Positions 1-8,329 are shown, counted from the first letter of the stretch. The stretch is 17,958 nucleotides of DNA from Halodesulfurarchaeum sp. (GCA_018334775.1 JAGXLJ010000002.1:1-17958), one strand, 5' to 3'. Notes: generated by a model from the sequence alone, not told the origin. A program made the numbers and translations.

Positions 1-222
1 GAGGAGATACCCTGTGGGGAGCCGCGGCACCGCGCTTCCGAGCCCTGCGAGTGTCGCGATCAGCCCGACAGTCGCTTCGCCGGCGTCAAACACCCGAATG
101 AACTGATCCAGCAGCGGGGCAAAGACCACGCGGCCGAAATTGACCAGAAAAACCAGCACCAAAAGCGAGGAGAAAACCTGCAGACGTTGACGTTCGACGA
201 CGTCCGATTCCGGAGGCTGCAC
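1..222 (-). CDS. MFS transporter, N-terminal part (cut by window edge)
   Basis: This is the first 74 codons of a Major Facilitator Superfamily membrane transporter; the rest lies beyond the left edge. The frame opens at a GTG (222-220) four codons after an in-frame TAA, so this is the first possible start. A short polar N-terminus is followed by a hydrophobic segment (about residues 16-36) that runs into RVVFAPLL. A second hydrophobic stretch (about 51-66) ends in the motif PRLPTGYLL, typical of helix 2 and the following loop in haloarchaeal MFS proteins. The gene starts 25 bp after the stop of the preceding minus-strand gene, so it is probably the distal gene of the leftward operon. The substrate cannot be inferred from this fragment. 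Family assignment rests on motif recognition alone. Confidence 0.75.
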   Translation of the reverse strand, partial: MQPPESDVVERQRLQVFSSLLVLVFLVNFGRVVFAPLLDQFIRVFDAGEATVGLIATLAGLGSAVPRLPTGYLL

Positions 223-247
223 AGTTCTGATTTACCCATCTCGCCCA

Positions 248-745
248 TCAAGGTTTGCGATTCGGTCCGTCCGACAGAGCCACCCGCAATCGGACGTATT
301 CCCGGACCGGAAACGGCGCCTCGGCCTCGATTTTGGAGCGCAACGTTTCCGCATCGCCGAACCCGTACCGAGAGGCGACTGTATCGACGTCAATCGGACC
401 CCGACTCATCTGAACGATGAGGTGATCGCGAATCCGTCCTCGAACGGAAACAGGCCTGTAGGACGATTCGATGGCGAGAATGGCAGCGACCGTCCGAAGT
501 GATAGCTCGTCGATCGGGTCGGTCCCACTCGCTGGCACTTCCCCAATGGCTTCGACCTGTTCGGGTTCGAGTCCGGTCGCTGTTGCCACCTGCTCCACCC
601 CTTCCGAACGAACAATCGGTGCGAGAACGGCCCCCAATCGACGTTTCAGTCTCGTGACCTCGTCCCACTCAGCGTTGGTTCGATTTCCGTCTGACACCTG
701 GGATTCGGGAGCGGCCAGAAACCTGGCAATCAATGGCCGCGTCAT
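248..745 (-). CDS. Haloarchaeal helix-rich conserved protein (DUF5791-like)
   Basis: A 165-residue soluble protein with no signal peptide or membrane segment. Residues about 45-70 read like a helix-turn-helix (VATATGLEPEQVEAI). They are followed by a helical LSLRTVAAILAIE block and a second conserved-looking part, IRDHLIVQMSRGPIDVDTVAS. This order resembles the haloarchaeal DUF5791 family as I remember it; the match is tentative and the function is unknown. The ATG lies 6 bp after the stop of the large surface-protein gene and has a GGTGGTGA Shine-Dalgarno-like stretch just upstream, so it is probably translated from the same leftward mRNA. A regulatory or adaptor role is only a guess. Confidence 0.7.
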   Translation of the reverse strand: MTRPLIARFLAAPESQVSDGNRTNAEWDEVTRLKRRLGAVLAPIVRSEGVEQVATATGLEPEQVEAIGEVPASGTDPIDELSLRTVAAILAIESSYRPVSVRGRIRDHLIVQMSRGPIDVDTVASRYGFGDAETLRSKIEAEAPFPVREYVRLRVALSDGPNRKP

Positions 746-751
746 CGCGCT

Positions 752-3625
752 TCACCACCCTGGAGAGGTTTCGACGGCCTGTCCATCTGTATCACCAACG
801 CCAGTTCCGCCTGGCGGGACCACAATGACGACTCCCGTTCGAGCCTCGAGGGAGAGTGCCCGGTTCGTCCCCAGAACCTCTGGCGTTCCGTCGGCATCGA
901 TGTCAGTCCTGATATGCGTGTTCTCTCTAACGTACTCGACGGTACCGTTTGCTCCACGGCCTGGCGCTGCCCGGCGGCTACGGACAGCAAACCGGTCGTA
1001 TGTCCCCTGAACTTCGACCGTCCACGCGTTAGCTGTCGCGTACCAAGACCCCGGAACAGGCAGGAGCGGCAATCCGGCTGGGAGGCTTCCGACGGTCTTT
1101 CCTGTCCCCCCACTCCAGGCTCGCTTGCCAGCGGCCGTGCCCGCTGCTTTCGCCGATTCCTCAACCACCCCACTGGTCTCTGTGGTGACCTCGGTCCGGG
1201 CAGCCTCGACAAGCGATTGGGACACCTGAACGTCGGTCTCGGAGCGGGCTTCGGCACTCGCGATACGAAGCGCAACCCGAAGCCGGTCTCGCTCAGTTGC
1301 TGGGAGGCTCCGGGGAAGCCGCTCCGCCACAGCAGCCGCCAGCCTTCCGTCGGCCACAGCCAGCGCCTGCGAGTGGACGTCCGACCACTCGGTATTCGCC
1401 GACTGAACCAGTTGGTGGGCCTGTCCGACCCCCACTGACGGGGCAAGCACCGAGCGGAACCGGTCGTTCGCATAATCGACCGATCGGTCAAGGTCCCGTC
1501 GCAACGACCGAACCGCCTGTCGGTCACCGTGATCTGTCCGCTCCGATGCTGCGAGTGTCTGTGCTCCCGTCCGAATCGAAACCGACTGGCTGTCACCAGC
1601 ACCGACCCGCTCGGCGATTCCATCAGCCGCATCACCGTAGGGCACGGTAAAGAGGTTCACGTTCCTGGCGGCGAGTGTGGGGTCGTGTCCGCTTGGCGGT
1701 TCGACTGAGAGATACGCCGGGCCACCGTCCACCGACGAAACATAGGCATCGGCTGAGGGCTGGGAGCGTTCAGGAGGGTCGGTCGGAACCATTTGGGACT
1801 GCAGTTGGTCCGCGAACGCGTTCTGAGCCCGTTGCACCAGCGGTGTTCGAGATTCCAGTTGTTCGGTGACCCGATCGAAATACGAGTGTCGGGCCGCGGT
1901 GACAGCGCGCTCAGCGGCTGACCCGTATCGGTTCGGTGTGTCCAGCAGATCGTGACGGTTTGTTTGGATGGCACTCGCGAGTTCCGCCGCAGGATTCGTG
2001 GAACTGGCGACCGACCGGGTTTCAACCGAGACCGAGACCTCCTGAACGGCCCGTCGGAGGTCGGCTGTTCGGCTGGTCGCCCGATCCGTTACCGCCTCCG
2101 GGGGCTCGACATGGACGGTTCGCCACCCAGAATCACCGCCCCCAGACACGGCCGCCAGGGACCGCTCCTCCACCGCCGATCCGGAGAGAAGTCGGGCCGT
2201 CCCAGCGGACCGCAGGCGGTCCGTCGCTACCTCTCCAAACGGACACTGACCATCGGGCCGGTTCGGGGCTACCCCGGGGGCTTGGTACCGACAGTCCAGA
2301 TCGAGAGTAACCTGGTAAGTCGTCCGCTTCAAATCCTGAGTCGTTTCGAGGGTTCCGTTGCCGGACCAGTAGTGAGTCGTTACCTGTTCCTCAATGACTC
2401 GCCCTCGGTAGGTCCGCAGCGTCGAACCGTGCCCGGGCCAAAAGTCCCCACCATCGTGCCATCGCTCCGTGCTCGTGTCCGCAAACAGTTCAGTCGCGTT
2501 ATCTGGGCGCGATCCGAAGGACGTATACTCTGTCTGTTGACGCGATGCTCGGCTTTGGACACGCACGTCCCCACGGTACACCCTCTCGACCGTGTCTGCG
2601 AGACTGCGGCCATCTCGCCCATCGACAAATGCCAAATAGGCAGTGTCAGCAGCATGATCGGCGTCGACTGACTGTTCAGAATCGACGACACTCGGGATCG
2701 GAACGTCCGGCGAACCAGCAGGCTCGCCTGCTCCTGTCGGCTCGCCTTGGGGCTTGCCTAACTGGGACTTCACGGTTTCCTCGGCCCCGAGGAACACGTC
2801 CCGAGCAGCGACTTCCGTGGCAGCCACTGTTGTTCCGTTCCGCCCGTCCGGGTCTTCAACTCCGAAAACTGCCGCCTGCTGGGCAAGCAAGGCGTCGTTC
2901 GCCATCACCTCCACGTGCCGGTTCGCCAGCACGTTCTCGATCGGTGCGCCCCCGTACTGCGCATAACCACGCATCCAAACGATTGGGAAGAGTCGCGCAG
3001 TCAGGTCCTGGGTCAGGCCCGATTTGGTGATCCCTGCGTTCAGTCGGCTTTCGTACCGGTTCGTTCTGTCGTGGAGTTCGAGGGCTGGCATCGCCATTGT
3101 TAGCGTGGCGTTGTACCGAAAGCGGTCGATAAGCCGGTCGTGACGGGTCACGGTTACCTGCAGGCCCTCGACCCGAACCCGATACCGATCCGCCGAAACT
3201 GACCGAACCGAAACGTTCGACAGCGCCTGTCGGGCCGTTTGAGGATCCGTTATCGGCGGCAGTGTCACGGTTGCCTCGACGCTGTCGCGGCTGGCGTTCG
3301 TCTCGGCGAGTGCCGTCCGAGCACCACTGGCGATTCGTAGTTCCAATGCGTCACGAAAGGTATTCTCGTTCGAAAGGATCGTGCCGTACCCCGTGTCACT
3401 GGGTTCGAGTACCGGTTCGGCCGCGGCTGCACGGCCTGCGTCTCGCACCGCCGCATCAAGTGCCAGCCGTGCTTCCAGTTCGACGTCGGACACCACCTCA
3501 TCCGTCACCGGTTCCGTCGCCGGCGGTGGTGCAAACGAAACAGCATAAAACGAACTCGAAAGTAACAGCAAGGCCCCCAGAAATGCAAACGGGATCCGGC
3601 CTCGCTTGTCACTGGCAAAGGTCAT
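752..3625 (-). CDS. Large pilin-like surface protein (DUF7286-type)
   Basis: A 957-residue protein with one N-terminal hydrophobic helix (about residues 10-31) directly after a basic stretch (DKRGR), then a long polar, Ser/Thr/Asp/Arg-rich body with no other clear membrane segment. It is therefore probably anchored by its N-terminus with the body outside the cell. Seven N-x-S/T sequons are visible (near residues 110, 137, 172, 263, 376, 423 and 893). The only two cysteines, Cys445 and Cys461, are 16 residues apart and could form a disulfide. The start chosen is the ATG in an ATGA overlap (3622-3625) with the upstream stop, preceded by GGTGG at a 5-nt spacing; an in-frame ATG 12 codons upstream is less likely. 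Its place at the end of the pilin-like series suggests a tip or adhesin-like component, comparable in layout to bacterial TadG, but that is inference. Confidence 0.85.
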   Translation of the reverse strand: MTFASDKRGRIPFAFLGALLLLSSSFYAVSFAPPPATEPVTDEVVSDVELEARLALDAAVRDAGRAAAAEPVLEPSDTGYGTILSNENTFRDALELRIASGARTALAETNASRDSVEATVTLPPITDPQTARQALSNVSVRSVSADRYRVRVEGLQVTVTRHDRLIDRFRYNATLTMAMPALELHDRTNRYESRLNAGITKSGLTQDLTARLFPIVWMRGYAQYGGAPIENVLANRHVEVMANDALLAQQAAVFGVEDPDGRNGTTVAATEVAARDVFLGAEETVKSQLGKPQGEPTGAGEPAGSPDVPIPSVVDSEQSVDADHAADTAYLAFVDGRDGRSLADTVERVYRGDVRVQSRASRQQTEYTSFGSRPDNATELFADTSTERWHDGGDFWPGHGSTLRTYRGRVIEEQVTTHYWSGNGTLETTQDLKRTTYQVTLDLDCRYQAPGVAPNRPDGQCPFGEVATDRLRSAGTARLLSGSAVEERSLAAVSGGGDSGWRTVHVEPPEAVTDRATSRTADLRRAVQEVSVSVETRSVASSTNPAAELASAIQTNRHDLLDTPNRYGSAAERAVTAARHSYFDRVTEQLESRTPLVQRAQNAFADQLQSQMVPTDPPERSQPSADAYVSSVDGGPAYLSVEPPSGHDPTLAARNVNLFTVPYGDAADGIAERVGAGDSQSVSIRTGAQTLAASERTDHGDRQAVRSLRRDLDRSVDYANDRFRSVLAPSVGVGQAHQLVQSANTEWSDVHSQALAVADGRLAAAVAERLPRSLPATERDRLRVALRIASAEARSETDVQVSQSLVEAARTEVTTETSGVVEESAKAAGTAAGKRAWSGGTGKTVGSLPAGLPLLPVPGSWYATANAWTVEVQGTYDRFAVRSRRAAPGRGANGTVEYVRENTHIRTDIDADGTPEVLGTNRALSLEARTGVVIVVPPGGTGVGDTDGQAVETSPGW

Positions 3626-4119
3626 GGCGACCACCGTCTGAGGACGACGACCGGTTGGCACTCAGTCTCGTTAATCCCAATCGGTTGTGGCAATTCGTAC
3701 ACAGTTGCCCGAATTGGTCGGTCGCCAGGCGGCGTTCGCCCTGCGAGAAGGGGGTCGGCCTCCTGAGTGCCCCGACAAACTCCGATCACCTGTACGGGTG
3801 CGCCATGTGTTTCGACGTGATCGGTGATCGCGGCTCTGGTTGCCTGCCGGTATGCGACCTTCCTGCTCGAGTTCGCTCCATCTCCCGCGAGTGCTGCATC
3901 TGCAAGGTGTCCCCCGACCGTTTCATGCACCGTCCAATTACTCCCCTCACTCTCGAATTCGACGGTGAGTGAACTGCCCAAGATAGCAGCTTGCCCACCA
4001 TCAGAAGGTGTCTCGATCGGCGCCGGGACCGCTGTCGCGACGACACCGGTGGCGATCCCAACCAAGAGTAATCCCAGCACCACGTCGATTGGAGTGCTGA
4101 TGGCTCGATCGGCGGTCAT
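3622..4119 (-). CDS. Pilin-like membrane-anchored protein (DUF7284-type)
   Basis: A 165-residue protein. MTADRAISTPIDV is followed by a hydrophobic helix (about residues 12-32) and then a polar domain rich in Thr, Asp and Gly, with two cysteines (in GVCRG and ETECQ) in the C-terminal half. The layout, a short basic N-terminus, one hydrophobic helix, and an outside domain, fits a minor pilin or pseudopilin. The start is the ATG that overlaps the upstream stop as ATGA (4116-4119) and has GGTGG just upstream; a longer in-frame reading of 35 codons would run deep into the preceding gene and has Arg/Pro-rich shadow-like composition. It matches my memory of the haloarchaeal DUF7284 family. Its partners are the neighbouring ATPase and TadC-like genes. 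Confidence 0.82.
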   Translation of the reverse strand: MTADRAISTPIDVVLGLLLVGIATGVVATAVPAPIETPSDGGQAAILGSSLTVEFESEGSNWTVHETVGGHLADAALAGDGANSSRKVAYRQATRAAITDHVETHGAPVQVIGVCRGTQEADPLLAGRTPPGDRPIRATVYELPQPIGINETECQPVVVLRRWSP

Positions 4120-4487
4120 GCATCCACCCGGAGGACTCCTGGAACTTCGCCTCGCTCGCTTCGGATGAGGACGTGCCGCAGGCGGGTCCGTTGTGCATCG
4201 TCCGGTGGTGTTCCCCAGTGCCAAGTTCGCCCATCTGCCCGAAGGGTTACGGCCATTTCCTGTGGCAACGCACCGTCGAGGTCATCCAATCGGTCGGGCA
4301 CGACCACGGAGCCCTCGCTCAGGATCCCCACAGTCCGGGTCATCGTCGCGTCCGAAATCCTGGTATCCGTGGGGAGTGTTTGGTCTGCCAGCGTGCCGCC
4401 ATAAAGTGACACCCCGATCGCAAAGACGGCAAGCCCCAGAAGCGCAGGGAGCGGTTCGACTTGGGCCCTACGTGGCGACGAGAACAC
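4116..4487 (-). CDS. Pilin-like protein with RRAQVEP N-terminus (DUF7285-type)
   Basis: A 123-residue protein. The N-terminus (FSSPRRAQVEPLPALLG) places two arginines and Ala-Gln-x-Glu directly before a hydrophobic helix (about residues 14-32), then a short outside domain. This resembles a class III prepilin signal, which prepilin peptidase would cut before the Gln; that processing is inferred. The start codon is GTG, 20 bp inside the preceding gene, and is supported by a perfect GGAGGTGA Shine-Dalgarno (4491-4498, minus strand) 3 nt upstream. No ATG precedes the signal-like region. It matches my memory of the haloarchaeal DUF7285 family. It overlaps its neighbours on both sides, so translation is likely coupled. 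Confidence 0.82.
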   Translation of the reverse strand: MFSSPRRAQVEPLPALLGLAVFAIGVSLYGGTLADQTLPTDTRISDATMTRTVGILSEGSVVVPDRLDDLDGALPQEMAVTLRADGRTWHWGTPPDDAQRTRLRHVLIRSERGEVPGVLRVDA

Positions 4488-4935
4488 CGCTCACCTCCCC
4501 ATAGTGGACCTGTTTGATCCGGAGTGTCTCACCGGCAGGCCGCCATTCTGGCGGTTGTATCCGGGCTTGATGCATCGCTGCGCCGAACCGTCCCGGGTTC
4601 ACGAACACGGACTTGGGCGAGTGTCCATCAAGAACGTACCCCAGCGAGGAGTTCGGGGGCACCGGTGTGATAGGGCCGTAGCGAATCGATGCATGTGACC
4701 TACCGCCCGAGCCGCGGAGTCCGATCCGCTCGGGACCGAGCCGAACGGTCTGCGCCCTGAGATCCACGACGGCTTCCCCTCCATGCTCGCTGACTGCGAC
4801 GTCTTCGATGGCCGTTGCTGCTCGATCTGCATCGGGTGCGGCGGTTGGGACGCCCAATACGACACCCAACATCACTGCCGATCCAACCGCCAACCCGACC
4901 CAAACCCAGGTCGTTTCGGCGGGCATTCCGAACAT
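4468..4935 (-). CDS. Membrane-anchored surface protein (DUF7283-type)
   Basis: A 155-residue protein with an N-terminal hydrophobic helix (about residues 9-29, after MFGMPAETT) and a polar domain of about 125 residues that contains PVPPNSSLGYVLDG and ends in SGVLVAT. The layout is again that of a small single-anchor subunit facing outward. The start is the first ATG, 26 bp after the stop of the TadC-like gene; a second ATG three codons in is possible. It matches my memory of the haloarchaeal DUF7283 family, whose members begin with a similar MF-x-x-P-x-[DE] stretch. The role in the machine is unknown; a pilin-like or assembly subunit is inferred from position. Confidence 0.82.
   Translation of the reverse strand: MFGMPAETTWVWVGLAVGSAVMLGVVLGVPTAAPDADRAATAIEDVAVSEHGGEAVVDLRAQTVRLGPERIGLRGSGGRSHASIRYGPITPVPPNSSLGYVLDGHSPKSVFVNPGRFGAAMHQARIQPPEWRPAGETLRIKQVHYGEVSGVLVAT
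4491..4498 (-). promoter_or_regulatory. Perfect Shine-Dalgarno fixing a GTG start
   Basis: The minus strand reads GGAGGTGA, the full complement of the archaeal 16S rRNA 3' end, 3 nt before the GTG of the DUF7285-type gene. It lies inside the coding end of the preceding gene and decides the start codon, since no ATG is available before the prepilin-like signal. Confidence 0.8.
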
Positions 4936-4961
4936 GGGCGGGCTTGGTCCGGTTCTGGTAC

Positions 4962-6479
4962 TTAAAGGTACACCAGCGACCGGGCGGCGAGAAAGGAGAG
5001 CGGATACACAAGCCCGCCGACAGCCAGTGCGATGGCGCTCTGATAGCCCATCCGAACCGGGTCAAATCCGCGAGCGAGGACGACAGAAAGCGACGGGAGG
5101 ATTGCAGCTAAGAGGAGCACATAGACGCCGATGACCTGGCCCAATGCTGCGACATCCAGGGCCTGCCCGGAGCCGTCTACGGCCTTCATTCCAGTTGCAA
5201 GCGCCACCGTGACTCCGGCAATTGCCGGGGCAAACACCACGGCGGTCTGCCGAAGCGTACTCGTGGTTTGGGCAAGTTCACGTCGCGCAACCCGCTCGAC
5301 AGCGAGCAGTTCGTCGAGGTACGTCCCGACCGACACGAGAGTTTGGCCGCCGGATTTCCCGTAGTCCCCGGCCGTCATCACGAGGGCGAGTCCCGCTTCT
5401 ACCCGTTGGCTCGGAACGTCCGTCAAAAGCCCATCGTCGCCGAGAAACACCGTCGCCATGGGTTCGCCCGATTGCTGCTGTCGAGTTGCGCCTCGGGAAA
5501 AGAGCGCTCCGATCGGGCCGTCAAAGCGGTCCGCAACCGAGGCGACCGTCGTTTCCACGGGATTCCCTTCTTCGAGGCGCTGGCCGACTATCCTCAGCGC
5601 GTCTGGAAGTCGGGCTTCGAGACGGTCCAGCCGGCTCTGGGTCTCGATAACAGGCTGGAGCCAGACGAACACCCCCGTTCCACTGCCGACACCGACAGCA
5701 GTGATCGGTGCGGTCCACTCAGGTGCAACGAGCGAGATTCCCACCCCCGCGAAACCGGCTGCTCCAAACCCGGCCCCAATAGCCCAGGAAACGGGTCTCG
5801 CGTCGGAAAGCAACCCAAGGTCGAACGCCGTATCACTCACGGCCGGACGACTGGCCCACAGCCAGAATCCGCTCCCGGCCAATCCGATCGGGATGAGGAA
5901 GTCGTACATGACCCCAAGAGCCACCGTGGACACGCCACCACCCGAGGAAGCAAGCACCGGGAGCAATCCGACCAGCGCGAGGGGAAGCATCACTCCAAAC
6001 GCGTAGATCCCCATTGCCGGGCCACGAATGGCCGTCGAAAATTCGACTACCCGTTCGCGAGCGCCCTCGAGTACGGCGTCGAGCGCATCTTCCAACGTTT
6101 CCTCGCGCCGTTCGCGCGGGGCGTCCATTGCAACGGCCATGAGTGTGACCGCCCGCTGCAGCGACCGGTCCTCACTCACCCACTCGGCGGCAAAGGCTTC
6201 AAACGCCCGCTCGCCCGAAACCGCTGCGACACGATGCGCACGAAGCGAACGGCTCAAACGCCCCTCGACGGCCTCCGTCGCGAAATCCGCTGCCCGTTCC
6301 AGGGACGGTGTGAGTGTGAGTTGGAGGATCGCGAAGGCCAAAAGGTCAGGTGCGCGGCCGACGGCACGACTGCGGGCGAACGTTTCGAGCAACTCAGCAC
6401 CACGAGGACAGAGTACCTGCAGTGTAAGCCGTGCTCGAACATGGCGGACCCAGGCTCGGTCGGTCGACTGCTCACCCAT
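4962..6479 (-). CDS. TadC/GspF-like type II secretion F-domain membrane protein
   Basis: A 505-residue polytopic membrane protein expected to form the inner-membrane platform for a pilus or secretion ATPase. After about 140 mostly polar, helical residues come hydrophobic pairs near residues 154-178 and 184-209, another pair near 231-251 and 256-276, a cytoplasmic helical part (about 285-410, including RLPDALRIVGQRLEEGNPVE, typical of T2SSF/TadB/TadC domains), then three hydrophobic segments near 412-432, 444-468 and 480-500. Two F-type domains in one chain are usual for archaeal forms. Of three possible starts I chose the ATG at 6479, because AGGAGG lies 9 nt upstream; the ATG at 6485 would have only 3 nt spacing. 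It overlaps the ATPase stop by 8 bp. Confidence 0.88.
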   Translation of the reverse strand: MGEQSTDRAWVRHVRARLTLQVLCPRGAELLETFARSRAVGRAPDLLAFAILQLTLTPSLERAADFATEAVEGRLSRSLRAHRVAAVSGERAFEAFAAEWVSEDRSLQRAVTLMAVAMDAPRERREETLEDALDAVLEGARERVVEFSTAIRGPAMGIYAFGVMLPLALVGLLPVLASSGGGVSTVALGVMYDFLIPIGLAGSGFWLWASRPAVSDTAFDLGLLSDARPVSWAIGAGFGAAGFAGVGISLVAPEWTAPITAVGVGSGTGVFVWLQPVIETQSRLDRLEARLPDALRIVGQRLEEGNPVETTVASVADRFDGPIGALFSRGATRQQQSGEPMATVFLGDDGLLTDVPSQRVEAGLALVMTAGDYGKSGGQTLVSVGTYLDELLAVERVARRELAQTTSTLRQTAVVFAPAIAGVTVALATGMKAVDGSGQALDVAALGQVIGVYVLLLAAILPSLSVVLARGFDPVRMGYQSAIALAVGGLVYPLSFLAARSLVYL

Positions 6480-8307
6480 CCGCATGTGCCTCCTGTGGTG
6501 ATGGGCCGCCATGGAGTGTAGACCGTTGGAGGGTCTTTGCTCGTTCTTCGATGTGTTGTCTCGTGTCGGCGTAGGTTTCGTCTGGCCGAGTGAGCGAGGT
6601 CACGATCTGGCTATTGCCCCGCTCGAGTCGCGGCGAAGCGTCGAGCGCCCCGTCATCGTACTCGAAGAGTGTCGCACTGCCGCCCTCGAGAACTTCCTCA
6701 ATCTTCGTAACCCGTTTGCCCGACGGGGCCGGCGCTATGGTCACCAGCAGATCCGTCGCCGCGAACGAGGATTCTGGAACACCGAGGTCGGCCACGACCC
6801 GCTCTTTCACGCCATCGTATCCGTCACCGTGAATGGTCCCGATGACCGTATCACTGGCCGCCCCAACCCGCATCGCCTCGTACAGCACGGCTGCTTCTTC
6901 ACCCCTGACCTCGCCGACCGCTAGCGCACCGTTCCCGAATCGGAGTGCCGTCCGGAGCGCCGTCGCCGGATCGATAGCAGCGTCCGGGCCGGAGGCGGCT
7001 TCGAGTCGCTGCACGTCCCGCCCGGCTGTTTGGAGAGCACGGACGGGCAGTTCTGGCGTGTCTTCGATAGCAAGCAGTCTGGTTTCTGTCGGAAGTTCCC
7101 AGAGCAGTGCGGAAGCCATCGTGGTTTTGCCCGCCCCTCGCGGCCCGGCAACGAGCATAGCCGCCCCGCGAGCCATTGCGACCGAAAGAAGTGCTGCGGC
7201 CTCAGCTGAGACCGTCCCGTTGTCGACCAGTCGCTGCAACCGCCACTGAGCCGTTCCCTCAGCTCTGAGCGCGAAGGCGTACCCGTCGCTTGCGGGTTCC
7301 CTGACACCAGCCACGCGAATCGAATCAGCCTGGCCGATTCCCGACAGTGTGGCGTCGATGGTTGGCGCCGCACGGGAAAACGCCACTCCACTTACCGTCC
7401 GTAGCCCGGCCGCGAGCCGATCAGTCCCGCGCTCAGTGAGTGTGACGTTCGTTCGAAGTTCCGCCCCGTCGACACGGACGTAGAGTGGGTTCTCGGTCGC
7501 CGGGGCGTTGACGAAGACTTCTGAAAGGCGGTCATCGCTGAACAGGTCCTCGAAGACGCCGTATCCGGCGGTGTGTTTTTTCAACACCTCCGTGAGCGTA
7601 TCGACCGGGCAGTTCGAGCCCGCAACCCCCGAAATGGCGGCGCGATAGTCTGTCGGAGAGCCCGCCTCCGTGGAGACCAGTCGATCTTTTGCACTTGCAA
7701 GTGTGGCGAGTGCGTCGTCGTCAAGGGTGTATTCGAGCGGTTCGAGCTGGTATACCGAGCGTTGGTCCGGTCGGTCGTAAATCCGAACAGTCGCCCCGGA
7801 GTCGACGACTCGTGAGACCCGCAGTTGTCCATCCTCCGGTGGCACGGTGTCGAGGTAACTGGCAGTTATCCGCGGGATTCGTCGGGGTTCGAGGAAGGCC
7901 GCGGTGGTTTCGGAACGATCGTTAAAGCGCGTGAGCCCGGTCGTCTTGGCGACCTCCCCAACAAGTCCAGCCCGGCCACTTGCTTCCGCAGCCGCGCCAA
8001 TCGGGTCTTCACGTGCAAGGGTAGCAAGTCGGTTAGCACGGCCGGAGACCCGGCTGGCGAAGTGGCTTGCTGCTCGAAGCACGTCGACGGCCTCACCCTC
8101 GTACAACCGGTCGACGCCACGAGCGCTGAGCGTAATGCGTTCGATTGGAGCCGAGCCGATGGCTTCGATGACCGTTCGACGACACGCACTGTGCTCCTTC
8201 AGGATTCCATCCAATGGGCACTCCGCGGTGTCCACCTCCAGCGTGGTTCCCCGAACAGTGGGAGTGCACCCACATTCGGGATTCTCTGAGTCGGATCGGC
8301 CGAACAT
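6472..8307 (-). CDS. Type II/IV secretion system ATPase (archaeal TadA/VirB11-like)
   Basis: A 611-residue motor ATPase. In the 611-residue numbering the hallmarks are Walker A GPRGAGKTT at 388-396, the Asp box IEDTPE at 414-419, Walker B-type ALAVGEVRGEE at 461-471 and the His box GTIHGDG at 490-496, all in family order. The N2-type domain before Walker A contains LFSDDRLSEVFVNAP (about 255-270). The N-terminus carries four cysteines (12, 14, 30 and 42) that could bind a metal. The start is an ATG at 8307; the open frame extends 14 codons further to a TTG inside the upstream gene, which is less likely. The gene lies 22 bp after the upstream stop and overlaps the TadC-like gene, the usual ATPase/platform pair. 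No clear Shine-Dalgarno is seen. Confidence 0.93.
   Translation of the reverse strand: MFGRSDSENPECGCTPTVRGTTLEVDTAECPLDGILKEHSACRRTVIEAIGSAPIERITLSARGVDRLYEGEAVDVLRAASHFASRVSGRANRLATLAREDPIGAAAEASGRAGLVGEVAKTTGLTRFNDRSETTAAFLEPRRIPRITASYLDTVPPEDGQLRVSRVVDSGATVRIYDRPDQRSVYQLEPLEYTLDDDALATLASAKDRLVSTEAGSPTDYRAAISGVAGSNCPVDTLTEVLKKHTAGYGVFEDLFSDDRLSEVFVNAPATENPLYVRVDGAELRTNVTLTERGTDRLAAGLRTVSGVAFSRAAPTIDATLSGIGQADSIRVAGVREPASDGYAFALRAEGTAQWRLQRLVDNGTVSAEAAALLSVAMARGAAMLVAGPRGAGKTTMASALLWELPTETRLLAIEDTPELPVRALQTAGRDVQRLEAASGPDAAIDPATALRTALRFGNGALAVGEVRGEEAAVLYEAMRVGAASDTVIGTIHGDGYDGVKERVVADLGVPESSFAATDLLVTIAPAPSGKRVTKIEEVLEGGSATLFEYDDGALDASPRLERGNSQIVTSLTRPDETYADTRQHIEERAKTLQRSTLHGGPSPQEAHADG
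6489..6494 (-). promoter_or_regulatory. Shine-Dalgarno choosing the TadC-like start
   Basis: The minus strand reads AGGAGG. It is 9 nt before the ATG at 6479 and only 3 nt before the ATG at 6485, so it favours 6479, two codons further in. It lies within the last codons of the ATPase, 18 bp before the end of the ATPase open frame, consistent with coupled translation. Confidence 0.65.
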
Positions 8308-8329
8308 GGACACGGGTGGGCTGGTCCCC

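Noticed and set aside
60..251. A 63-codon minus-strand open frame with ATG start
   Set aside because: The frame one step over encodes a clear MFS transporter N-terminus from a GTG; the ATG frame is Cys/Trp/Arg-rich and ends within the MFS gene.
742..1635. A 297-codon minus-strand open frame
   Set aside because: It overlaps the large surface-protein gene in another frame, is Arg/Ser/Pro-rich, and lacks domains; the 957-residue frame is much more convincing.
3262..3972. A 236-codon plus-strand open frame with several cysteines
   Set aside because: It is antisense to two overlapping, family-like genes, and the cysteines are scattered with no zinc-finger spacing.
5268..6521. A 417-codon open frame on the plus strand
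   Set aside because: It lies entirely antisense to the TadC-like gene, is rich in Arg, His, Ser and Pro with no recognisable motif, and has no promoter; it is a shadow produced by GC-rich coding bias.
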